From NCBI GenBank assembly GCA_020832305.1, contig JAFIEV010000024.1, positions 1-49,315 on the forward strand: a stretch of DNA of 49,315 bases, read 5' to 3'. The notes under the pieces were generated by a model. It saw only the letters and a program-made list of their open reading frames with translations, was not told the DNA's origin and did no database searches. This DNA comes from Cyclobacteriaceae bacterium (GTDB lineage: Bacteria; Bacteroidota; Bacteroidia; Cytophagales; Cyclobacteriaceae). This document shows positions 42,091-49,315 of the stretch, piece after piece. The stretch's first letter is position 1. Every line of letters starts with the position of its first letter. A program made the translations under genes and the position numbers.

Positions 42091-42132
42091 AAACACCTTG
42101 CTGCCATTCATTTAATAGCAAACAAGGTGTTT
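42091..42132 (-). terminator. Intrinsic terminator-like hairpin
   Basis: AAACACCTTG (42091-42100) is an exact complement of CAAGGTGTTT (42123-42132). It lies 17 bp past the stop of the ABC/M1 permease gene on the minus strand, and the loop is 22 bp. The A/T-rich outer bases fit a bidirectional terminator. Confidence 0.6.
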
Positions 42133-42149
42133 ATGGTAAGTATTAATAA

Positions 42150-45100
42150 TTACTTTTCACTTACTTTTTTCACATTATCATCAGGCAAACGGTCTATCAG
42201 GTAATTGTATGGATCAATGCCTGCATGATAGGGTTTTTCGGATACGCGAAAACGGAAGGTGTTTTCCTTATCAGTGATCTTAAGCCTTTGATAAACCAGG
42301 GGTTCGCCCAGCAATTTCTTGTTTTTGGTCTCGGCGAATACCCCTATATCGATAAAGTCATGCAAGGGAATTTCCGACTGCTTACCCAATGAATCGGCCC
42401 TGAATTTTTCTGAATAGGTTTTGATGGTTACTTCATATTCATCCCCTACCTTTTGGTAGTCTGCCTCCAGCACCCGGTTATTGTAAAGCGTAATGTGTTC
42501 AAGTAAATCATCGATCAGGTATTGCAAACTATCTGGTGTATGGTTTCTAAAGGCTCTTACTGCCGACAGCGATGTAGGATATGGTGGTTCCTGATAGGCC
42601 CATTCCTCTAAAAGCTGCGCCAGTATCCTGTTGAAATTTTCTTCCCCAATCATTTCCTTTAGGTAGTACATCACCACACTGCCTTTCTGATAATGTATAT
42701 ACCCCTGATTTTCAGTTTCCATCAATGGCCTTTCCGCTTCAAATTCACCACTTCTTCCCGATAAATATCCATTCATTTCATATTTCAGAAACTTCTTCAT
42801 TTTATCTCTTCCGAATTCTTTTTCCATTACCATCAGTGCTGAGTATTGCGCAAAGCTTTCGCTCATCATTTCACTGCCCCGCATGTTGGCTCCAATTAAT
42901 TGATGGGCCCAGTATTGATGGGCCATTTCATGAGCCACTATGTAAAACACCACATCAATATCATCCTCACTTACATTCCTTAAATCGGTGATAAAACCCA
43001 CGCCTTCTCCATAAGGCATCGTTCCCGGAAAGGCCTGGGCAAATGAAGAATATCGGGGAAACTCAATGATTCTACATTGCTTATGAAAATACGGTCCGAA
43101 ATTTTCAGTGTAATACTCCAGTGATTTTCGCATACTATTCAACATATTGGGTACATTGTAAGCATGCGCTTTGATGTAATACACTTCCAGGTCAATATCG
43201 TTCCATTTTTCGCGGGCCACCTCATAACGTGCTGATATGAAAGAATAGAAATTGAGAGAATTTTTATCGAGATGGTATTCAAAATATTTTCTGCCATCAT
43301 CTTCCCATTCTTTTACCAAACTGCCGGGAGCGACGGCGATCTGGTCATCTGATGTGCTGATGGTGGTAGTAACTTCTACCCAGTCTGAATCTGCAGAGAT
43401 ATAGGTATTGGCCCTGGATGCAGTATCAGATTCATCCAGGAATGGCAATCGAAGTCTTTTGGGCAATTCCATTTTCTCCCTTTTGTTTTTATTGGTTATT
43501 TCCTTTCTCCGGGCATAACCAAGGGTGGGCATAACATCAAAATTATTAAAGAAAGTGCCGTTTTGCGTAAGCTCAGTAAATCTAACCTGATTTTCGAATC
43601 CCTTTGTAAGTTTCACCGTCCTCATTTTAACAGGCAGGCTGTCTCCTGGAGCCAAGGGCTGTTCAAGCGTATAAATCCGGTATGCTAGCCGCTTGTCATC
43701 TAAGGTCAGTGTAGCATTGGGTATTTCGATCAGCATAGTGTCGCGGTCTATTTGAGCATTGTAGACAGAGGGCAGGTTAAAGTGAAGCTCCCTGATTTCT
43801 TCAGCACTTTTATTGACCGCAAGCGCATCGATGCTCACATATAAATCTCTTTCATAAGGATAAATATCGATGTGATAATCCAATTTCACCCACCTGGGCT
43901 GGGCCATGTTTTCATATTGCTTGTATTGGAGTTCATATTCTTTTTGCCTTTGTTCATAGGCTTTGGTAGAAGAAAATGTGTTGAGCACCTTGGTATTATA
44001 AAACACATAGCCGCCACACAGAACAAACAAAATCAAGAATAAGCTCAGCATAGGCATTCGTTTTTTTAAGGTAGCACCTGCATGTTTAAGCCTGTACAAA
44101 AAGTTCGTTTCCATTCCCCTGACAATAAAAGCATAGGCGATAAAGCATACAATAATACTGAAAAGTGTCCAGTAGGAATGGAACCAAATCTGACCACTGA
44201 CAAAGGGGCCAAAGCCATTCATATCTGAATAGATAACCGAAGGAGTACTGCCAAAATCAAGCATTTTACTGTTGACTTCAAGCAGTGACCAGATAAATTC
44301 ATTAACGATGATAAAGGCTACAAAAGCGAAATAGGCTATATACCGGTTGTTGATCAGGTAATGAAAAAGCAGGGCGATCACGATTAAATAGCCAAAGGCA
44401 AACATGTCCATGATCAGCAGGCTTTTGGCATAGACATCCAACTCATAGCGGGTATATCCATACGCTGTTTGGGCTACTACCCCTACAATAATGGTACAAA
44501 TGAGCACCATTAAGACACTAAACAACATAGCAATCAGTTTGCTGCTAAAAAGCATGCCACTACGGGCAGGACTTGCATCCTGAATTTCGCTGATTTTGGC
44601 ATCGCGCTCTTTCCATACCAATACACCGGAATAAAACGTAATCAAACCAATCAAAAACAAGTAAAAAGCACCCCTGATATAATCGATGACATCGTAAGTT
44701 ACCGGGTATTTACTGGCACCGTAGTTCCCGGTAAAGCTGGTAAGACTGGCGATTAAATTGATCAGGCCTATCAACACCAAAATGATGAAAACCTGATTCT
44801 TAGTTATGGTTTTTGTCTCAAAAACAATCATATGCCAAAATCCAGACCATGAAAAATTTTTGGGGTGATTGTTTTCAAAGCGTTTAACATCCAGATCCAA
44901 CTGACTGAGTTCTACGCTTTCGGTTTCATTCAATATTCTTTTCTTTTTGCCTCTTCGATCTTTGCTGGTAAATGAGAAACGGGTGTACATGGCCATTAGT
45001 AATATAATGGCCAGCCCTGTCCAGACAAGCCGGTTGATGAGAAACTGCCCTTCCAGCAAAGCGGCCGTCATATTTTTTTCTTCTATGGTTTTGTATTTGG

Positions 45101-45755
45101 TAAGTGTGCTGAGTGCGGCAAAACCAAAAGGATCCAATAAATTAGCCAGCCATTCTTTTTCTAGATCAGAGGTAAATCCCTGGCTTACCACATAAAATAC
45201 CAAAATCAACATAGCGCCAATAAATGAAACGATATTATTTCGAAACACCACCGCCAGCGTGTAAAGCAAAGATCCCGCAATAATGGTATTGGGAATGGCA
45301 AAGGCCAGGATGCCATGCAAATGTCCATTCCAGATTACCGGACCGTATCGTTCAGGCTGCACCCAGGGCATAAGTGGCCCCAGCAATGCGCCCAAAGAAA
45401 CACCCAGTAGTGGTATAATGGCAATCATTACCGCGCCAATGTACTTGCCAAAAAAGTAATGATGCTTTTTGATGGGCGAAGTAAATACAAATTGATACAT
45501 GCCCGAGCTGAAATCCCTGTTGGCAGAAGCATTCATAAAGGCTGTTGTCATTAAGAGGCAGATCAGTGACATTACCGCATAATAACTTTGCACAACAGAG
45601 GGTGCATTTTTGAATACACTACCCACTCCGCCACCTATGGTAATCTGTTCTGAAGATACGGCCCCAAAAACCAAAAGTGTGACAATAAGCAGGAAAATCC
45701 AAAGCATAGGTGTTTTCACCCAATACTTCAACTCGTAGCTGATAAATTTCCACAT
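42150..45755 (-). CDS. ABC-2 type permease fused to M1-family aminopeptidase
   Basis: The protein is about 1201 residues from ATG 45755 (a TTG at 45764 is in frame). The first half has two blocks of six or so membrane helices, resembling two ABC-2 permease units (for example RDFSSGMYQFVFTSPIKKHH). The second half is an extracytoplasmic M1-type metallopeptidase. It has the zinc motif HEMAHQYW near residue 942, a downstream Glu in SESFAQYSALMVMEKEFG and the C-terminal beta domain. Such fusions are a known Bacteroidota arrangement. It is 18 bp after the ATPase gene, so the ATPase and permease form one exporter that carries its own peptidase. Confidence 0.93.
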   Translation of the reverse strand: MWKFISYELKYWVKTPMLWIFLLIVTLLVFGAVSSEQITIGGGVGSVFKNAPSVVQSYYAVMSLICLLMTTAFMNASANRDFSSGMYQFVFTSPIKKHHYFFGKYIGAVMIAIIPLLGVSLGALLGPLMPWVQPERYGPVIWNGHLHGILAFAIPNTIIAGSLLYTLAVVFRNNIVSFIGAMLILVFYVVSQGFTSDLEKEWLANLLDPFGFAALSTLTKYKTIEEKNMTAALLEGQFLINRLVWTGLAIILLMAMYTRFSFTSKDRRGKKKRILNETESVELSQLDLDVKRFENNHPKNFSWSGFWHMIVFETKTITKNQVFIILVLIGLINLIASLTSFTGNYGASKYPVTYDVIDYIRGAFYLFLIGLITFYSGVLVWKERDAKISEIQDASPARSGMLFSSKLIAMLFSVLMVLICTIIVGVVAQTAYGYTRYELDVYAKSLLIMDMFAFGYLIVIALLFHYLINNRYIAYFAFVAFIIVNEFIWSLLEVNSKMLDFGSTPSVIYSDMNGFGPFVSGQIWFHSYWTLFSIIVCFIAYAFIVRGMETNFLYRLKHAGATLKKRMPMLSLFLILFVLCGGYVFYNTKVLNTFSSTKAYEQRQKEYELQYKQYENMAQPRWVKLDYHIDIYPYERDLYVSIDALAVNKSAEEIRELHFNLPSVYNAQIDRDTMLIEIPNATLTLDDKRLAYRIYTLEQPLAPGDSLPVKMRTVKLTKGFENQVRFTELTQNGTFFNNFDVMPTLGYARRKEITNKNKREKMELPKRLRLPFLDESDTASRANTYISADSDWVEVTTTISTSDDQIAVAPGSLVKEWEDDGRKYFEYHLDKNSLNFYSFISARYEVAREKWNDIDLEVYYIKAHAYNVPNMLNSMRKSLEYYTENFGPYFHKQCRIIEFPRYSSFAQAFPGTMPYGEGVGFITDLRNVSEDDIDVVFYIVAHEMAHQYWAHQLIGANMRGSEMMSESFAQYSALMVMEKEFGRDKMKKFLKYEMNGYLSGRSGEFEAERPLMETENQGYIHYQKGSVVMYYLKEMIGEENFNRILAQLLEEWAYQEPPYPTSLSAVRAFRNHTPDSLQYLIDDLLEHITLYNNRVLEADYQKVGDEYEVTIKTYSEKFRADSLGKQSEIPLHDFIDIGVFAETKNKKLLGEPLVYQRLKITDKENTFRFRVSEKPYHAGIDPYNYLIDRLPDDNVKKVSEK

Positions 45756-45773
45756 AAGAAACAAGTTTTGGGT

Positions 45774-46646
45774 TTATACTAAATTGTGAATTTTGGCAAA
45801 AAATACATCTTCGAGGCTTTCTTCAGCTGGTTGAAAACCACTATTCATGGGCATTTCAGAAAATACATGGATTTGAGGCTTACCCCCTACCAATTTATTG
45901 CTGATCACTTTATACTGCTCCTGATAGCTCTTTAATTCTGCTTTTTCTACGCTTTTTTCCCATACTTTACCCTTGATCTGGGTCAGGGCATCATCGGTGC
46001 TACCACTAAACAGCACCTTTCCATGGTCCATTATGGCCATTTGAGTGCATAATTCGCGAACATCCTGCACTATATGGGTAGATAAGATTACAATTACCTG
46101 CTCTCCTATTTCGCTGAGTATATTGTAAAAACGGTTTCGTTCACCTGGATCCAGGCCTGCGGTTGGCTCATCAACGATGACCAGTTTGGGACTGCCGATA
46201 AGACATTGTGCGATACCGAATCGCTGCCGCATACCCCCGGAATAGCTGCTTACGGCTTTCTTTCGGTGTTCAAAAAGATTTACCTTGTTGAGCAGATAGT
46301 CCACCATCTCACTGCGCTCCTTTTTGTCGTTAAAGCCTTTTAAAACAGCCAGATGATGCAAGAGATCGTGTGCTGAGGTTCGTGGATATACACCAAACTC
46401 CTGTGGCAGGTAGCCCAAAACTTTCCGTACTGCATCTTTCTGTTTGAGCACATCAATGTCGCCCAGTGATGCACTGCCGCTGTCGGCCTCTTGTAAGGTG
46501 GCCAGGGTACGCATGAGACTTGATTTACCAGCGCCATTGGGGCCAAGTAAGCCAAACATTCCCTTTTCGATATGGAGGCTGACATCATCCAGGGCTAATA
46601 CACCATTTGAATATCGCTTATTGAGGTTGGTAATGGATAGTTGCAT
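45774..46646 (-). CDS. ABC transporter ATP-binding subunit
   Basis: The 290-residue ATPase has Walker A GPNGAGKS (35-42), Q-loop region GYLPQEFGVYP, signature SYSGGMRQR (134-142), Walker B KLVIVDEP (154-161) followed by AGLDPGERN, and an STHIVQD switch histidine. The length and the C-terminal extension are those of ABC-2 (drug/lipid or lipoprotein exporter) subunits. It is the first gene of a two-gene unit with the permease/M1 fusion. Confidence 0.95.
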   Translation of the reverse strand: MQLSITNLNKRYSNGVLALDDVSLHIEKGMFGLLGPNGAGKSSLMRTLATLQEADSGSASLGDIDVLKQKDAVRKVLGYLPQEFGVYPRTSAHDLLHHLAVLKGFNDKKERSEMVDYLLNKVNLFEHRKKAVSSYSGGMRQRFGIAQCLIGSPKLVIVDEPTAGLDPGERNRFYNILSEIGEQVIVILSTHIVQDVRELCTQMAIMDHGKVLFSGSTDDALTQIKGKVWEKSVEKAELKSYQEQYKVISNKLVGGKPQIHVFSEMPMNSGFQPAEESLEDVFFAKIHNLV

Positions 46647-47238
46647 GATTAAGCATTTAAGTTTTGATGAATCTCTGTGAATTGATGAAACCTAGAATGA
46701 CGAAAATGTCACACACTGTAATGATTATAACCATGCTAGGTTCCATCTGACCTTAAAAAACAATTATAAACAGATGAAACTAAAAATGATAAAAAATACC
46801 TTAAAACCACAGCTCATTTTTTATAAGCGAGCAAAAAAGAGGTTGAAAACGATATAATTGTGATTTGTGGTGATCAAGGGGAATGGAGGGTTTTCTATCA
46901 ACCAAAAAATAGGTGATTCGCATAAATAAAAATTATTATGCTCAAAAACGATAGCCAGCAAGACCCTGTCCCTTCTCGTTTACCAGGTATTTCAACGATC
47001 TCTTTGCTCCTTTCGTTACACTCACTTCTATGCAAGGATCCAGTACAAAAAGTGGCTTACATCAACTTAGATCGTATTTTAAAGATGATAGTCTGAGTTG
47101 TTATTACTATGAATTCAATCTGCAGGTAAAAAATAATGATCCAAATGAAGGGGAAAAAGATATTTATTCAATATCCTAAATTCACCCTCCAGATGCATGC
47201 TTTTTCAGCATTAGAAAGCAATCTTATGCAATTAATTT
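46647..47238. other. Long non-coding region
   Basis: This 592-bp stretch contains the promoter side of the ABC operon and the 3' end of the phosphatase gene. Short frames occur, such as 46938-47096 (starting MLKNDSQQDPVPSRL, 52 codons), but none shows a family match or clear coding signature. No long palindrome or RNA gene was noticed. Confidence 0.4.
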
Positions 47239-48744
47239 TTATCTAAAGTTTGCCGGGGTCAACTCACTTCGTTTTACCGTCATTTCATGTAGGTATTCAC
47301 CATTTTCGCCGATCAAACGAAAAGTAACAATTGGGTCTTCATGATTTAAATCGAAAGTAAACTCTCCAAAGGCATAACCACCCGAAATTCCATAAAACTG
47401 AGTATCCCATTCTGGCATACTCGCAGGCTGTCCACTTAATCCTCCCAAACTTGCAACCTCAAATTCAAAGAAGTTAAATCCTGAAGGACGGGGTATGCGA
47501 AAACCACGGGCTCCATGTCGATCACCAGATATTAATAAGACACCACCAATATTGTTTTCTTCTATTAGGTTAAAAATACTTTCCCGTGCAATTGGATCAT
47601 ATACTCCCCATGAATCCTTGCCTGAAGAAACATAGTCGCTCCACATTGATCCGTTGGCAAGAATAATAAAAGGTCCATTGCAATCAAGCAATTGTTTTTT
47701 TAACCAATCCATCTGTTTATCGCCCAGATAATTACCCGGCTCTCTGAAGAATCTCCCATCCAGCATAATAATATCAGCCGCACCAATACGAGTCCTGAAA
47801 AATACACCTCCTCCTTCAGTTTCTAAGCCATAGTTTGGGTTGTTCCAGGAATATCGAAATGCCCTCCAAACATTATCTCTGTCAATGGGACTAAAGCCAT
47901 TTGGCACACCGCCTTTGTCATCATCAAAATAGTCATGATCATCCCAAATAGCGTAAAAGGGAATTTTTGAAACAAGATTTTGCCATGCAGGGTACAAATC
48001 ACGTGCGAGAAAATCAAGGCTGTGCCAACCCAATCGATTGTTTTTATCCTGGACTGCAATATCACCTAAACCTAAAAATGCATGAGGATTGCGGTTTATG
48101 ATGGTATTGCTTTGCTTTTCATTTCCCAGGCCCCACCGGTGGAAGCAAGAACCAAAAACGATTCTTGTGTTTATCTCTTTCGAATCACTTAAAGTTTTAA
48201 AGCTTGTTTCATAAGGATGTTCAATTTTCTCATTATCCACAATAACCGTATATCTATAAGCTGTATTTGGCTTTAATCCGCTTATCTGTACAACTGCTGA
48301 AAGTTCGCTTTCTGGTTTGGTCGTAACGGGTCCAAATTTCAGCTCTTTTTTATCTCCGGCAACGATAATAGCAACATGCGCAGGCTTTACGGTACGCACC
48401 CATACAGATACGGCATTCGATGATATATTTCCAAGCATGGGACCACCAAGTAATTTGATATTATGCATTTCGCAATGGCGTTGAAATTCCCGATTTGACG
48501 CAAGGTCTGCAAAACCTTTATGTACTTCGCAAGCCAAAACGGTTTCGGCCCATTTATAAAGAACTTGCTTCTCTTTTGGCAATTCCTTATCAAAATGATT
48601 CAGAAACATCAAATTATCTAACCATCGCGGGCTAAATTGAATGCCATCGCGAAATGGAATGTTTCCTGCCTGACCATACACATTCACAAATGAAGAATAG
48701 CAGATCATTAAACTCAATAGAATCTTAAATGGAAGCTTTTTCAT
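47239..48744 (-). CDS. PhoD-like alkaline phosphatase D family protein
   Basis: The 501-residue precursor has a signal peptide (NVYGQ). An N-terminal helical segment is followed by a fibronectin-like domain (VSVWVRTVKPAHVAII, about 108-185). The metallophosphatase core then shows FGSCFHRWG, AFLGLGDIAVQDKN (Asp ligand), IWDDHDYFDDDKGG (Asp-Asp-His) and the C-terminal SGDRHGARG. The set resembles PhoD/DUF7800-type phosphodiesterases that use metal ions and a Cys/Asp/His site. It is exported, so it probably removes phosphate from extracellular phosphodiesters or lipids. It is transcribed alone on the minus strand. Confidence 0.88.
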   Translation of the reverse strand: MKKLPFKILLSLMICYSSFVNVYGQAGNIPFRDGIQFSPRWLDNLMFLNHFDKELPKEKQVLYKWAETVLACEVHKGFADLASNREFQRHCEMHNIKLLGGPMLGNISSNAVSVWVRTVKPAHVAIIVAGDKKELKFGPVTTKPESELSAVVQISGLKPNTAYRYTVIVDNEKIEHPYETSFKTLSDSKEINTRIVFGSCFHRWGLGNEKQSNTIINRNPHAFLGLGDIAVQDKNNRLGWHSLDFLARDLYPAWQNLVSKIPFYAIWDDHDYFDDDKGGVPNGFSPIDRDNVWRAFRYSWNNPNYGLETEGGGVFFRTRIGAADIIMLDGRFFREPGNYLGDKQMDWLKKQLLDCNGPFIILANGSMWSDYVSSGKDSWGVYDPIARESIFNLIEENNIGGVLLISGDRHGARGFRIPRPSGFNFFEFEVASLGGLSGQPASMPEWDTQFYGISGGYAFGEFTFDLNHEDPIVTFRLIGENGEYLHEMTVKRSELTPANFR

Positions 48745-48848
48745 AAACTTTTTAGGCGTGTAATAATAAATACCCGAATCGGAATGGATGCTTTATCGAA
48801 AACTTAAAGGCGGCAAGTAATCGGCTTGATGAAGTTTCAGGTCATGGC

Positions 48849-48930
48849 AATGGAAAAATAAAGTTCTTAATGAATGACACCCTCCTTCACCTCCCTCAAG
48901 GGAGGAGTTTTGGTACTTTATTTTTCCATT
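48849..48930. repeat. Possible MITE-like element with 16-bp inverted arms
   Basis: AATGGAAAAATAAAGT (48849-48864) is the exact reverse complement of ACTTTATTTTTCCATT (48915-48930). The 50-bp interior contains another palindrome, CTCCCT-CA-AGGGAG (48891-48904). It lies between the phosphatase gene and the partial gene at the window's end. It may be a small non-autonomous element or a terminator composite. Confidence 0.5.
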
Positions 48931-48973
48931 TTCCACTTTTGATGAGATTTCTTCTTGTACCAAACTTGAATTT

Positions 48974-49315
48974 TTAAAATGCTGAAACAACATACTCAAT
49001 GGTATACATGCCGTTCGTTTGAATACCAGGTTTAAAAGAACTCAGGTCTGTAAAAGATCTTCCTTCGGGCAGTGTAATATTCAGCCAATTTTCCCGATGT
49101 ATTTCATTTAAATTTTCATCTTTAATGATTGCCTCAACATTAACATTTTTTTCATTTCCCATATTCATAACCACCACAGGTATTTCATCCTCAGGGCCAT
49201 ACACCATATCGACGTTTTTACTTCCTGCCAATACGGGTTGAAAGACCATCCCAATGCTATAGAAAGATAATTTGGCATGACCATAGTAATCGATCAGCGG
49301 TTTTTGGTAGGTAGC
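48974..49315 (-). CDS. C-terminal part of a probable glycoside hydrolase
   Basis: The frame is open at the right edge and ends at 48974. The visible part begins TYQKPLIDYYGHAKLSFYSI and continues through VFQPVLAGSKNVDMVYGPED into a beta-sandwich-like tail (VVVMNMGNEKNVNVEAII). The 'KPLIDYYG..K..FY' block followed by an Ig-like tail is typical of the end of GH2-type enzymes, where the catalytic barrel meets the C-terminal sandwich. The catalytic domain is outside the window, so the family is inferred. It reads toward the phosphatase gene with the small inverted element between. Confidence 0.45.
   Translation of the reverse strand, partial: ATYQKPLIDYYGHAKLSFYSIGMVFQPVLAGSKNVDMVYGPEDEIPVVVMNMGNEKNVNVEAIIKDENLNEIHRENWLNITLPEGRSFTDLSSFKPGIQTNGMYTIEYVVSAF

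Noticed and set aside
46938-47096. 52-codon frame in the region upstream of the ABC operon
   Set aside because: No family, no clear promoter and no neighbour logic; composition is compatible with chance.

Overview
The window looks like a chromosomal segment of a free-living Bacteroidota bacterium, most likely from the Cytophagales. The DNA is AT-rich and most genes lack a clear Shine-Dalgarno sequence. A few upstream regions carry TAnnTTTG-type -7 boxes. The gene families are typical of that phylum: LytS/LytTR two-component genes, small Crp/Fnr regulators beside DinB genes, an ABC-2 permease fused to an M1 peptidase, DUF4142, DUF2147 and GxxExxY proteins, and many SPII lipoproteins. I saw no rRNA, tRNA, CRISPR array or intact insertion sequence. 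The phylum call is inference from families and style.

Layout. 1-6.6 kb: a partial cupin reading frame, an M23-like lipoprotein, a DUF2339-DUF3999 envelope pair, and a Crp/Fnr gene beside a DinB gene. 6.7-13.2 kb: a decayed accessory region. It mixes intact genes (ArsR, an AraC/cupin regulator, DsrE-like, YdeI-like, a PIN/DUF6364 toxin-antitoxin pair) with broken ones (SRPBCC, AraC, an MddA-like methyltransferase, an MGMT-like protein and an unidentified remnant), plus long hairpin repeats. 13.2-23.7 kb: a TetR gene and a tightly packed same-strand array. It encodes TolC (split by an amber codon), MFP adaptor, RND pump, DUF2147, SDR oxidoreductase, 7-TM protein, an exported SRPBCC-DinB fusion, a patatin-like lipoprotein and a serine-less ACP-like protein. 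The same operator-like palindrome TGAAC-N3-GTTCA lies before tetR and before tolC. This is the best candidate for an undescribed, co-regulated envelope or lipid export and modification system.

23.7-30.2 kb: a YdeI remnant, a Crp/Fnr gene, a hypothetical, an SRPBCC protein, and a minus-strand group of serine hydrolase, acyltransferase-3 and membrane-anchored AraC regulator. 30.2-35.8 kb: an overlapping minus-strand operon of polytopic membrane protein, transglutaminase-like lipoprotein, S41-type protease lipoprotein and outer-membrane protein, ending in a broken second S41 gene, with another outer-membrane protein upstream. 35.9-37.9 kb: a small membrane protein, a GxxExxY nuclease-fold gene flanked by two near-identical hairpin repeats, a Crp/Fnr remnant and DUF4142. 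38.2-46.7 kb: a LytTR response regulator with two tandem LytS-type kinases, the second lacking its phospho-acceptor histidine, then a small hypothetical and an ABC ATPase plus ABC-2/M1-peptidase permease. 47.2-49.3 kb: a PhoD-like phosphatase and the 3' end of a probable glycoside hydrolase.

Two themes stand out. First, envelope biology dominates the intact genes: efflux, lipases, lipoproteins, acyltransferase, proteases and barrels. Second, at least eight genes are visibly truncated or frameshifted, and several of these lie near palindromic repeats, suggesting recombination and decay of accessory DNA.
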